A stretch of 54,456 bases of DNA, from assembly GCA_905181675.1 (NCBI GenBank), contig CAJIYZ010000047.1, positions 1-54,456 on the forward strand, given 5' to 3'. This DNA comes from Bacteroidetes bacterium MED-G20 (lineage in GTDB: Bacteria; Bacteroidota; Bacteroidia; Flavobacteriales_D; Parvicellaceae). Below are positions 39,589 through 49,570 of this stretch, in pieces (the stretch's first letter is position 1; each line of letters starts with the position of its first letter). Both the position numbers and the translations under genes were made by a program. Below the pieces are notes generated by a model that saw only the letters and a program-made list of their open reading frames with translations, had not been told where the DNA came from and did not search any database.

Positions 39589-41541
39589 ATGAATAAACCT
39601 CAAATAATCAATGCACTGAAAGCTTTATTAGTGCCAAGGTTAATAGAAGAAAAAATGCTAATTCTACTTAGACAAGGGAAAATCTCAAAATGGTTTTCTG
39701 GAATTGGTCAAGAAGCTATTTCTGTTGGGGCAACTTTAGCAATGGAAAAAGATGAGTTTATCTTGCCAATGCATAGAAATTTAGGAGTTTTCACCACGAG
39801 AAAGGTTGATTTATACCAGCTTTTTTGTCAGTTTCAAGGAAAAAAAGAAGGCTTTACCAAGGGGAGAGATAGATCATTTCACTTTGGAAGTATGGATCAT
39901 AAAATTATTGGAATGATATCGCATTTGGGGCCTCAACTTGGGATTGCTTGTGGCATAGCTTTGTCTGAGAAAATTGATAAAACCAATAGGTCAGTTTTAG
40001 TTTTTAGTGGTGATGGTGGAGCTAGCGAAGGAGATTTTCACGAGGCTTTAAATGTCGCTTCAGTGTGGAAACTTCCCGTAATATTTGTAATTGAAAATAA
40101 TCAATGGGGTCTTTCTACACCCTCAAAAGAACAATTTAATTGCAAACAATTTATTGATAAAGGAATTGGATATGGGATGAAAACAGAGCAGGTTGACGGT
40201 AATAATATCCTTGAAGTTTATAAGTGCATCCAAAAAGTAAAAGACTCTCAATCCGAAAAATCTGAACCATTTTTAGTCGAAGCATTAACATTTAGAATGA
40301 GAGGACATGAAGAAGCATCAGGAACAAAATATTATCCAGAAGGATTACAAGATAAATGGAGAAGTAAAGATCCTGTTTTAAAACTTGAAGCGGAAATTTT
40401 GAATAACAATATTCTTAATAGGGATGAGATAGAAGAAACTAAAAAAATTCTTAAAGAACAAATAAATAGTGCTTGGCTAAAAGCTTTTTCCACTCCAGAA
40501 TTAAAAGCAGATTTAAATTCAGAGTTATTAGACATTTACAAAAAACACTCTAACAACGAAATATATTCTACAGAAAATAAAAAAGAAATTAGATTTATAG
40601 ATGCTCTATCTCAAGGTTTATACCAAGGAATGGAGAAATTTGAAAATTCCATAATAATGGGACAAGATATTGCTGAATATGGAGGCGTATTTAAGATCAC
40701 TGAAGGTTTTTTGGAGAAATTTGGTAAAGATAGAGTAAGAAATACCCCACTATGTGAGTCGGCTATAGTAGGAGCAGCTTTGGGTCTTTCTTTAAAAAAC
40801 AAAAAAGCAATAATGGAAATGCAATTTGCAGATTTTGTAACTGTAGGATTTAATCAAATAATAAATAACTTGGCTAAGTTACATTACAGATGGGGACAAA
40901 ATGCAGATGTAGTTATTAGGATGCCAACTGGTGCTGGAGTTGGCGCAGGACCATTTCATTCTCAAAGTAACGAAGCTTGGTTCACCCACACTCCAGGTCT
41001 TAAGGTTGTTTATCCTTCAAATCCAGAAGATGCCAAAGGGTTGATGCTAGCTGCAATAGAAGATCCAAATCCAGTAATGATCTTTGAGCACAAAGCACTT
41101 TATAGAAGCTTAACTGGAATGGTTTCTGAAAATTATTTCACAACTCCAATTGGAAAAGCAAAGTTGGTTAAAGAAGGAAATCAATTGAGTATAATAACCT
41201 ATGGAATGGGAGTTCATTGGGCTCAAAAAGTTATTAATGAAAAGAATATTTCTGCTGATATTTTGGATTTGAGGACGCTTTTACCCCTCGATAAAGATTC
41301 CATTTTTAAAAGTGTTAGGAAAAATAATAGAGTACTTATTGTTCATGAAGATTGTCTAACTGGTGGAATTGGAGGAGAAATATCCTCCTTAATTAATGAG
41401 AATTGTTTTGAAGATTTAGATGCTCCTGTATTAAGATGTGCAAGTTTAGATACACCCGTTCCCTTTGCCAAAGAGCTAGAAGAACAGTTCTTGGCTAATA
41501 AAAATTTGAGTGAGAAAATTGATTACTTGATAAATTACTAA
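39589..41541 (+). CDS. 2-oxo acid dehydrogenase E1 component, fused alpha and beta subunits
   Basis: Alpha part: FSGDGGASEGDFHEALN; beta part: MGQDIAEYGGVFKITEGFLEKFGKDRVRNTPLCESAIVGAALG. Confidence 0.94.
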   Translation: MNKPQIINALKALLVPRLIEEKMLILLRQGKISKWFSGIGQEAISVGATLAMEKDEFILPMHRNLGVFTTRKVDLYQLFCQFQGKKEGFTKGRDRSFHFGSMDHKIIGMISHLGPQLGIACGIALSEKIDKTNRSVLVFSGDGGASEGDFHEALNVASVWKLPVIFVIENNQWGLSTPSKEQFNCKQFIDKGIGYGMKTEQVDGNNILEVYKCIQKVKDSQSEKSEPFLVEALTFRMRGHEEASGTKYYPEGLQDKWRSKDPVLKLEAEILNNNILNRDEIEETKKILKEQINSAWLKAFSTPELKADLNSELLDIYKKHSNNEIYSTENKKEIRFIDALSQGLYQGMEKFENSIIMGQDIAEYGGVFKITEGFLEKFGKDRVRNTPLCESAIVGAALGLSLKNKKAIMEMQFADFVTVGFNQIINNLAKLHYRWGQNADVVIRMPTGAGVGAGPFHSQSNEAWFTHTPGLKVVYPSNPEDAKGLMLAAIEDPNPVMIFEHKALYRSLTGMVSENYFTTPIGKAKLVKEGNQLSIITYGMGVHWAQKVINEKNISADILDLRTLLPLDKDSIFKSVRKNNRVLIVHEDCLTGGIGGEISSLINENCFEDLDAPVLRCASLDTPVPFAKELEEQFLANKNLSEKIDYLINY

Positions 41542-41543
41542 TT

Positions 41544-42362
41544 GTGTGGAGAATTTGTTTTTTTATATTTTGTATGCCATTGGTTGTCTTGGGACAGCAA
41601 AATAGCGAATTGGTTATTGGCATAAATGGTGGTGGATATATTGCTAACAAGAAAACTTCGGTGCAATATAATGGGTTTTATAACAGCTATGGTGTGACAA
41701 ATATTTTTAATAGACCTGAAAATAGAACAATATTTGATCAATTTTTTCAATACCCCTATAGTATTGAAACTTCACCAAATACTATCAAATATTCTCCTGG
41801 AACAGAAATAGGATTTCATATTGGAAAACAAAAAAGGAAATCCAAAATTTATATTGATATTAATTTTGCAGACTTAAAAGTACAAGATGTGGTTACAATA
41901 GCGGTAGATGACCCAAACAATCAATCTGTAGATCCCACTTATATCCCAATAAGTCTAATTGGTAAAGAAAAAAGAAATATGATTAATTTGGGGGTAATTA
42001 AAACTGTTTACGAAGAATCAAATTTTTCACTTTTAAATCCAATATTTATTCAAGTTTTGGAGGTAAGACTAAAAGAGAATTATATTATTGTCGATAACAA
42101 ACAATACAATATAATTCATAATTCAGGAACTCTACTTAATCAGAATCTAGGAAATAGTCCTGGAGGCTACGGATTTGGAATTGGATCTGGACTTGTATTT
42201 AATTATTTCATGAATAAAGATTTATCCTTTGATTTTGGATACCATATTCAATTTTCAAAAACAAATTTTTCTGAAAATCTAAGTCCTTGGGGAATTCAAC
42301 ACTCTCTATTTGCTAGAATAGTAATGAATGGATCTAAATATTTTTCAAGCAATAATGAATAA
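41544..42362 (+). CDS. Hypothetical outer-membrane/secreted protein (GTG start)
   Basis: Signal-like N-terminus ending VVLGQQN; beta-strand-rich. Confidence 0.65.
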   Translation: MWRICFFIFCMPLVVLGQQNSELVIGINGGGYIANKKTSVQYNGFYNSYGVTNIFNRPENRTIFDQFFQYPYSIETSPNTIKYSPGTEIGFHIGKQKRKSKIYIDINFADLKVQDVVTIAVDDPNNQSVDPTYIPISLIGKEKRNMINLGVIKTVYEESNFSLLNPIFIQVLEVRLKENYIIVDNKQYNIIHNSGTLLNQNLGNSPGGYGFGIGSGLVFNYFMNKDLSFDFGYHIQFSKTNFSENLSPWGIQHSLFARIVMNGSKYFSSNNE

Positions 42363-42368
42363 AAAAAT

Positions 42369-43277
42369 ATGAAAACTATAAAAATTAGAATTTTTAATCT
42401 TTTTCTGGTTTTTGTTATTTTGTTATTTCAATCCTATTTATACTCTCAAGAAAACACAATTAAGGATAGTACCAATAAGAAAAACTTAATTTTAAATTCT
42501 ACAGTTCTTGGCACAACAAGTTTAGCATATTACGGACTTTACGATTTATGGTATAAAAAATATCCTCAGACATCTTTTCATTTTTTCAATGATTTAGAAG
42601 AGTGGAACTATATGGACAAAGCAGGACATATTTATTCTTCCTACCAAGTGGCAAGAAAAAGTCATTTATTTTTAGAAAAAAGAAATATTGAAAACTCTAT
42701 TGAAAAAAGTTGCTTCTACAGCTTGTTTTTTATGCTAGGAATTGAAGTTTTAGATGGTTTTTCTACTGAATGGGGGTTTTCAAATTACGATCTTCTTTCA
42801 AATTTCATTGGAACAGGTCTATTCTATGGACAAGAAAAAAAATTTAATCGACAAGTTTTAAAATTAAAATTTTCTTCTCATCCAACAGAAATTGCAAAAT
42901 ACAGACCAAGTCTTTTAGGTGACAACTATCTACAAAGGGTTTTCAAAGATTACAATGGTCAAACCTATTGGATTACTTTAGATTTTAATAGTAAAATTCA
43001 AGAGAAATATAAATTGTTTAAATACTTAAATCTTTCCTTAGGATACTCCATAGATGGATTTACAGGGGCAAGATATAATCCTAATTTAAACTGTTTAGAA
43101 TGTGACAATTTGTCCAGGCAATCTCAGTATATTATAAGTTTTGATTTAGACTTATCTGAAATAAAAACTGAGAATAAATTTTTAAAATTATTCTTAAATA
43201 CTTTCTCTGTAATAAAATTTCCCGCACCAGCAATCTTGATTCAAAACAAAAGTCAATTTAAATGGCTCTATTTTTAG
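42369..43277 (+). CDS. DUF2279 family protein
   Basis: YGLYDLWYKKYPQTSFHFFNDLEEWNYMDKAGHIYSSYQVARKS pattern. Confidence 0.8.
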   Translation: MKTIKIRIFNLFLVFVILLFQSYLYSQENTIKDSTNKKNLILNSTVLGTTSLAYYGLYDLWYKKYPQTSFHFFNDLEEWNYMDKAGHIYSSYQVARKSHLFLEKRNIENSIEKSCFYSLFFMLGIEVLDGFSTEWGFSNYDLLSNFIGTGLFYGQEKKFNRQVLKLKFSSHPTEIAKYRPSLLGDNYLQRVFKDYNGQTYWITLDFNSKIQEKYKLFKYLNLSLGYSIDGFTGARYNPNLNCLECDNLSRQSQYIISFDLDLSEIKTENKFLKLFLNTFSVIKFPAPAILIQNKSQFKWLYF

Positions 43278-43352
43278 TTATTTAAGATCTATTAATAAAA
43301 AACTCATTTTACTATATTCTAAATTATTAGATTTTCCTTTTCTTTGTTAGAT

Positions 43353-44114
43353 ATGGAAATTATAGGAATTATAGGAACTCTTACTATGCTTATAGCATTA
43401 CAAGTTGTGTTAGGCTTTGACAATCTATTATATATAGCGCTAGAATCTAAGAAAGCGCCTATTGAAAAACAGGAAATTGTAAGAAAAATCGGTATTTCAA
43501 TTGCCATAATTTTAAGACTCGCTTTACTGTTTATTCTAGTTAATTTAGTTGAAAAGTTTCAAAACCCATTTTTAAGTAGTGATTCCGAAATCATTTCTTT
43601 TGAAATGAATTTACACAGTTTAATAATCCTATTTGGAGGAGGGTTCATTCTTTATACATCAATTAAAGAAATTTGGCACATGATAATTTTCAATGACCAT
43701 AAAGAACAAAAAACCAAAGCTTCTACAAACAAGGTGATTTTTATGATTGTTTTAATGAACCTTGTCTTCTCATTTGATTCAATTCTTAGTGCAATGGCAC
43801 TAACAGATGATTTTGTAATTATGGCCATTTCAATTGTGGTTGGTGGAATATTAATGATTTTGGCTGCAAATAAGGTATCTGAATTTTTACAAAAAAATAG
43901 AAAATATGAAGTTTTAGGACTTTTTATATTATTTGTAGTTGGAGTAATGCTATTGACTGAAGGAGGTGAGAAAGCTGACCTTAAAATATGGGGAAATTCT
44001 ATTCATGCTATGAATAAAACAACATTTTATTTTATAATAACGATTCTTGCATTTGTAGATATTGTTCAAAGCAAATACCAGAAAAACTTAATTAATAAAA
44101 GTAAATTACAATAA
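43353..44114 (+). CDS. TerC family integral membrane protein
   Basis: ALQVVLGFDNLLYIALESKKAP, MNLVFSFDSILSAMALTDDF; ATG at 43353 preferred over TTG at 43344. Confidence 0.92.
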   Translation: MEIIGIIGTLTMLIALQVVLGFDNLLYIALESKKAPIEKQEIVRKIGISIAIILRLALLFILVNLVEKFQNPFLSSDSEIISFEMNLHSLIILFGGGFILYTSIKEIWHMIIFNDHKEQKTKASTNKVIFMIVLMNLVFSFDSILSAMALTDDFVIMAISIVVGGILMILAANKVSEFLQKNRKYEVLGLFILFVVGVMLLTEGGEKADLKIWGNSIHAMNKTTFYFIITILAFVDIVQSKYQKNLINKSKLQ

Positions 44115-44183
44115 TTTCTTTGAAACAATTAAACAAAATAGCAAACGCTAATATTTGTATATATTTTAGATAAAAAAGTAAAT

Positions 44184-44903
44184 ATGTTTGATGGTGTTGA
44201 CATTAAAAAAGAGCTAATAAAAGTAAAATCTGATATAAATCTTCTTAACTCTGTAAATGAATTATTAGATAATGACATTGTAAAAGAAAGTGTGATAGAA
44301 GAAAATATCACAAAATCTATTTCCAAAAATTATTTTGCAGAAATTAATACTTTAAGCAAAGAGGATATATTTAATATTGAAGCCATTAAAAAAATTGCAA
44401 TCCAACACAGATTAAGATTTTTACCTACTAAATATTTTAAGAACGAAATTCCTAAAGAAGCTATTTTTAAAATTAAAGAAATTGAAAAAGCAAATAACTT
44501 AACTGTTGAGCACTTTTTTATTTTGGCTCCGTCTCAAGCTTTTGATTTAGAAGACTGTAACAAAGACCCTTTGCTATTCATCCCACTTAAAAATAAAAAT
44601 TATTTGCTTGTTCATCAATGGGGGGACGATTTGGGATGGATTAAAAAGGCAATGGCTTTACCACTTCAAACCATAGAGTCTATGTTTGTAACGGTAGGTA
44701 TTACTGCATTTTTAATAGCTGCTTTTACACCAACATGGTTGATTTTAAATGGTGCTGAAGTTGATATGGGATATTTTGGATACCACAGAATAGCATGGTT
44801 TTTATATTCATTTATTATGCTTTGTTCCCTATCCACATTCATGTGTTTTTCTCAAAATATTTATCCTAGCGAATACCAGTGGGATAAAAAAACCTACAAT
44901 TAA
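44184..44903 (+). CDS. Hypothetical protein with two C-terminal TM segments
   Basis: 239 aa ORF; hydrophobic stretches TVGITAFLIAAFTPTWLIL and IAWFLYSFIMLCSLSTFM. Confidence 0.7.
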   Translation: MFDGVDIKKELIKVKSDINLLNSVNELLDNDIVKESVIEENITKSISKNYFAEINTLSKEDIFNIEAIKKIAIQHRLRFLPTKYFKNEIPKEAIFKIKEIEKANNLTVEHFFILAPSQAFDLEDCNKDPLLFIPLKNKNYLLVHQWGDDLGWIKKAMALPLQTIESMFVTVGITAFLIAAFTPTWLILNGAEVDMGYFGYHRIAWFLYSFIMLCSLSTFMCFSQNIYPSEYQWDKKTYN

Positions 44904-46054
44904 ATTAATTTCCCAAGACAAATCTTAAGTCTTATTATTTTTTTAACAGAATTATAAATCTCTTCTTTGAATATCTGATCATTTTCAATAGCTTTTAAAA
45001 TATTTAGCATTACTTTTTCTTCATCTATTGGCATTAATAGTTGATCACACCCTGCTTGAGCAGCTCTTAACCCATTGTTATCTAGATTAGCAACACCACC
45101 CATATTTAGCGCATCTGTAACAATTAAACCTTCAAACCCTAAAGAGTCTTTTAATAGGTTAGTAACAATCTTTCTAGAACAAGTAGATGGCAAACCGAAT
45201 GTATTATATTCTTCATTGTTTTTGACAGCTAAATGAGCTACCATTATTGAAAGAACTCTGTTTTTAATCAAAGGAATATAATTGACAACTTCTTTCATCT
45301 CACCATCGATAAAGATTAATTCTTTATGGGTATCTCCTTTTACATAACCATGTCCAGGAAAATGTTTTGCAGTAGAAATAATATTCTGATTTTGAGTGGT
45401 ATTAATAAACTTATTAGAGAAAGAAATAACGGTATCCATGTTTAGACCGAAACTTCTATTACTAACTACCTTATTTGGAGAAGCATCAATAACCGGAGCA
45501 TAGTTCTGATTGATTCCTATTTCTTTTAGATCTTCTGAGATTATACTGGCAATAATTTCAACACTATCTATTGTATGAATGGTATTGGTATAAGGTACTT
45601 TTTGAGACCCAATAATCTTTCTGTTAACTAATGTGGGTTCTGCATCGGCACTAAAAATAAGTGGAAGATGGCCCTTACTTACCATTACACTATCAAAGTT
45701 TTTAACATCTCTACAGAAGTCTTCAAAAGTTCCGTTCAATAAAAGTATTCCGCCTATCCAGCCTTTTTTAGCCAAATCCAAAACATGATCTCTTGATTTT
45801 CCTAATCTACCAATAGCTGGAACTATCATTTGTCCAATTCTAGTTGTGTCATTTAAATGGTTAAATATAGAATCTACTTTTTTGTCTAAAATAGTATCTG
45901 ATTTATAAAAGTTGTCTAAAGAATAAGATTGGAATTTAGCAACTACTGTTGGAGGAAATTCTCCAGTTTCTTCTAGCTCAGGGAGCAGATTGTGATGCTG
46001 GGTAAAACCTAATAAAATACTAAAAGAAAAAAAAAGAGATAATATAAATTTCAT
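44900..46054 (-). CDS. Glycoside hydrolase family 3 protein (beta-N-acetylhexosaminidase-like)
   Basis: TAKHFPGHGYVKGDTH, GLIVTDALNMGGV. Confidence 0.92.
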   Translation of the reverse strand: MKFILSLFFSFSILLGFTQHHNLLPELEETGEFPPTVVAKFQSYSLDNFYKSDTILDKKVDSIFNHLNDTTRIGQMIVPAIGRLGKSRDHVLDLAKKGWIGGILLLNGTFEDFCRDVKNFDSVMVSKGHLPLIFSADAEPTLVNRKIIGSQKVPYTNTIHTIDSVEIIASIISEDLKEIGINQNYAPVIDASPNKVVSNRSFGLNMDTVISFSNKFINTTQNQNIISTAKHFPGHGYVKGDTHKELIFIDGEMKEVVNYIPLIKNRVLSIMVAHLAVKNNEEYNTFGLPSTCSRKIVTNLLKDSLGFEGLIVTDALNMGGVANLDNNGLRAAQAGCDQLLMPIDEEKVMLNILKAIENDQIFKEEIYNSVKKIIRLKICLGKLI

Positions 46055-46177
46055 AAGTTCAATTTATCAAATATAATACCAGCTTTTTTTAATTAACTAA
46101 TATGTGTGATATATTGTTCAGGTTCAAATGTTGATAGGAAATAATTACATTTGCGCTTATTCCTTTAAAATGAAGTT

Positions 46178-46975
46178 ATGCGCAATATATTTTTAGTTTT
46201 CTTTTTAATTTCTTTTGGCTTTACCATCGCTCAGTCAGTGATATTAAATCAAAATTTCAATACAGGAGATTTTTCTTCATGGAGTTTTATTGATGGGGAT
46301 ATGGCAGCTCCTTACAATGACCCAATGGTTAGTAACCTAAACAGTTCTTTTCATTTGGTGGAAGATTATGATTCTTTAAACATTGGAGACTCAATAATGG
46401 CTGCTAATTCATGGTTTACCGATACTATTTCAGCAAATAATTTTATTATATCACCAGTTTTAAGCTTTGCAAATAATGGCAATTATTTGAATTTTCAAGC
46501 CAAATCTTTAGATGGATCATACCCAGAAGCACTTCAAGTATACTGTTCTGAAGACTTAGATAAGGATAGTATATTAAATAGCAAATTATTATTTGACACA
46601 ACTGCTCTTCCAAACCTTTGGACAAATTTTGAAGTGAAACTGGAAGGTATTCCTTTAAATACACCAATATATATCGCCTTTAGGCATTACTCTAATAATC
46701 GTTACGTAATAGCTTTAGATAATATTAACGTAATAACTAATGATTTAACCAATCAAGAAGAATTAAAACTTTCTACTTTTTCGGTTTATCCAAATCCTTC
46801 CAAGGGCTATGTAAATATTCAAAGCAATAACATACATGAAAATTTATCTATTTATAACAGTATTGGAAAAATAGTTTGGTCAGCATTAGTGGATCAAAAA
46901 GTTTTTATTCACTTGCCAAAGGGTATTTATTTTTTGAAAAACAAAAGCGAAACTATCAAAATAATAATTCAATAA
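46178..46975 (+). CDS. Secreted protein, cleaved-adhesin/choice-of-anchor-J-like domain with T9SS C-terminal sorting domain
   Basis: Signal peptide; FNTGDFSSWSFIDGD; C-terminal FSVYPNPSKGYVNIQ...LPKGIYFLKNKSETIKIIIQ. Confidence 0.9.
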   Translation: MRNIFLVFFLISFGFTIAQSVILNQNFNTGDFSSWSFIDGDMAAPYNDPMVSNLNSSFHLVEDYDSLNIGDSIMAANSWFTDTISANNFIISPVLSFANNGNYLNFQAKSLDGSYPEALQVYCSEDLDKDSILNSKLLFDTTALPNLWTNFEVKLEGIPLNTPIYIAFRHYSNNRYVIALDNINVITNDLTNQEELKLSTFSVYPNPSKGYVNIQSNNIHENLSIYNSIGKIVWSALVDQKVFIHLPKGIYFLKNKSETIKIIIQ

Positions 46976-47135
46976 TCTTATCAAATAATTATTGAGCCCC
47001 TGCTTTTAGATAATATTTAACGTTATGATAATAAAGCTTTGAGAAAAGTACCTGAGTCATTTTAATTTATTGTTTACAGTTAGGCTTTAGAGAAAAATCG
47101 AAAAGCATATTTTTTTATAATTTGTAGTTAGTGTT

Positions 47136-47162
47136 AAAGCGGAATTTATTTCCGCTTTTTTT
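47136..47162 (+). terminator. Intrinsic terminator, about 160 nt from the nearest upstream CDS
   Basis: aaagcggaa-tttat-ttccgctttttttatt. Confidence 0.75.
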
Positions 47163-47246
47163 ATTCTTAACCCAGATATAAGAACATATTTACTTAAAAA
47201 ATGTTAAATTTCAAAACCTACATTATATTATACTTATTTTTAATAA

Positions 47247-48740
47247 ATGTTATTTATGAAAAAAACGTTAGTTATACTTTTAATTTTTTTTACTTGTAAT
47301 ATATATGGTCAACAAAATTTAAGTTTTAAAATAAATGGTTTAAAAGATACTACTGTATTTTTAGCTAGGTATTTTGGAGAGAAGTTATACTATGCAGATA
47401 CTGCAAATTCAAAAAATGAAACCGTTATTTTTAATCAAAAAAAACTTACTGGTGGTATATATGCAGTGGTTTGTCCTAACTCTAAATACTTTGAATTTAT
47501 TGTAGCGGATGAAGATGTAATAATGGAAACTGACATCAATGATTTTAATGGCAAAATGAAAGTCTTAAAATCTGAAAATAATAAAGTTTTCTATGACTAC
47601 ATTAGGTTTTTAGGTTCAATGAAAGAAAAAGCTATGTCTCTTCAAGGTGAAAACAATGAAAAAAAGAGAAATGCTCTAGATCTAGAAGTTAAAAATTACC
47701 AAAAAAACAACATTACTAGTAATAAAAACTTACTTGCTGCAAAAGTACTTGCAATGTCTATTGAACCTGATATTCCGGATGAAATAAAGGATATTGATTC
47801 TCTAAGGTATCGTTATTATCTTGAGCACTATTGGGATAATATTGATGTTACAGATAACAGAATTGTTCATACACCTGTTTTCCATAAGAAGCTAGATTTT
47901 TTCTTTAAAAAAATGATTCCTCAAATCCCTGACACTATATGTAAATACGCACATAATGTAATAGATAAAATGGATTCAGAAAGTGAACTTTTCAAATATA
48001 CTGTTCACCACTTAACCTATAAATATGAGACATCTAATATTATGGGTATGGATGCTGTATTTGTTTGTATGGCGAAGAAATACTATTGTCCTGTAGATGA
48101 TTCTAAGGCATATTGGATAGATTCAACAAAACTTGTTGACTTATGCGAAAAAGCCGATAAAACAGCACCACTTTTAATTGGCAAAAAAGCACCAAGAATA
48201 ATATTAGCAGATACATCAGAGGTTAAATGGATTGATTTTTATAAACTACCTAATAAGTACAATCTGTTAATATTTTGGGACCCTGACTGTGGTCATTGTA
48301 AAAAAGAAATTCCTAAAATGATGGAACTTTACAATGAACTTAAAGAAAAAAATATTGATATTGAATTTATTGCAGTTGGCACTAATCTTGAAAACAAGAA
48401 ATGGACAAAATATGTAAAGGAAAATAAACTTCAATGGATAAATATTTCAGATTTTCCTGATGCTAATGAAAATGCAAAATCTTATATCTATGAAAAAAGA
48501 GTAACTACCCTTGGAAGTTTAAACTTTAGATTGAACTATGACATCTTCAGTACACCACAGGTATATTTACTAGATAATGAAAAAAAGATAATTGGTAAAA
48601 AGTTAAATACGCTTTCTCTTGCTAAAATGCTAGAACATTTAGAAAATATCGATATTGAATACTTAGATATTTTGGAAGAAGAAAATGAAAAAGAGAAAGA
48701 AAGAATAGAGAATTCTAAAAAAAAGAACAATAAAGATTAA
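47247..48740 (+). CDS. Thioredoxin-like domain protein, DUF5106/DUF4369-like
   Basis: LIFWDPDCGHCKKEIPKMMELYNELK; signal-like N-terminus ending NIYGQQN. Confidence 0.87.
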   Translation: MLFMKKTLVILLIFFTCNIYGQQNLSFKINGLKDTTVFLARYFGEKLYYADTANSKNETVIFNQKKLTGGIYAVVCPNSKYFEFIVADEDVIMETDINDFNGKMKVLKSENNKVFYDYIRFLGSMKEKAMSLQGENNEKKRNALDLEVKNYQKNNITSNKNLLAAKVLAMSIEPDIPDEIKDIDSLRYRYYLEHYWDNIDVTDNRIVHTPVFHKKLDFFFKKMIPQIPDTICKYAHNVIDKMDSESELFKYTVHHLTYKYETSNIMGMDAVFVCMAKKYYCPVDDSKAYWIDSTKLVDLCEKADKTAPLLIGKKAPRIILADTSEVKWIDFYKLPNKYNLLIFWDPDCGHCKKEIPKMMELYNELKEKNIDIEFIAVGTNLENKKWTKYVKENKLQWINISDFPDANENAKSYIYEKRVTTLGSLNFRLNYDIFSTPQVYLLDNEKKIIGKKLNTLSLAKMLEHLENIDIEYLDILEEENEKEKERIENSKKKNNKD

Positions 48741-48760
48741 AATGGTCTGGTTTTTGACTG

Positions 48761-48789
48761 TTGTTATTAAACGACATTTTATATATTTG
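48761..48789 (+). promoter_or_regulatory. Bacteroidota-type promoter upstream of DUF1573 gene
   Basis: TTG (48761-48763), N18, TATATTTG (48782-48789). Confidence 0.6.
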
Positions 48790-48813
48790 GTATAATTAAG
48801 ATAAATCAATACA

Positions 48814-49323
48814 ATGAAAAAATCAATTTTACAATTAAGCTTTTTAATAGCAACGTTTTTAACAACTAATTCCTTTGTAGCTCAGCAAGCTATAGCACTA
48901 AATCAGGGTGCAGAGATATCTTTTGACAAGTCAACTCACGATTATGGACAGATTGAAAAAAGTGCGAATGGAGAATGTATATTTGTTTTCACCAACACAG
49001 GTAATCAACCATTAAAAATATCAAACGCGAAGGGTTCTTGTGGATGTACTGTTCCTCAATGGCCAAGAGAAGAAATTGCCCCAGGAGCAACAGGAGAAAT
49101 AAAAGTTAGATACGATACTAAAAGAGTTGGAGTTATTAATAAATCTGTAACTATCCAGTCTAATGCAATGAATTCAGACAATATTACAAGAGCAAAAAAA
49201 GACAGTGATGGTAAAGTAATTGGAGGAAGTTCTACAATTAGAATTAAAGGAGAAGTAAAAGCACCAAAAACTAATGCAACTCCAATGAAACCTGCACAAG
49301 GTCCAGTTAATTCTTCAGAATAA
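48814..49323 (+). CDS. DUF1573 domain-containing secreted protein
   Basis: ISFDKSTHDYGQIEKSANGECIFVFTNTGNQPLKISNAKGSCGCTVPQWPREEIAPGATGEIKVRYDT. Confidence 0.92.
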   Translation: MKKSILQLSFLIATFLTTNSFVAQQAIALNQGAEISFDKSTHDYGQIEKSANGECIFVFTNTGNQPLKISNAKGSCGCTVPQWPREEIAPGATGEIKVRYDTKRVGVINKSVTIQSNAMNSDNITRAKKDSDGKVIGGSSTIRIKGEVKAPKTNATPMKPAQGPVNSSE

Positions 49324-49345
49324 ACTTAAAGAACTAAAGCATAAT

Positions 49346-49372
49346 AAAAAGCAACCCTAGGGTTGCTTTTTT
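49346..49372 (+). terminator. Intrinsic terminator of DUF1573 gene
   Basis: aaaaagcaaccctagggttgctttttt near-perfect inverted repeat with U-tract. Confidence 0.85.
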
Positions 49373-49570
49373 AGTTTTAAGATTAAAGAGATCAAAAGCC
49401 GATAGTTCTAATTTTCTTGAGTACTTGATATTATTTATATTGAAAATAAAATCAAATTAACTGCAATCAACTTATATCATTAATCACCAATTCAGAAATA
49501 TATTATTTCACTTTAACAAAAATCGAGACTATTTGCACAACATTATAGATCATTACTACCTTTGCTTTAA

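Noticed and set aside
39589-41541. Fused E1 alpha-beta as a novel gene fusion
   Set aside because: This fused architecture is, to my knowledge, already common in Bacteroidota 2-oxo acid dehydrogenases.
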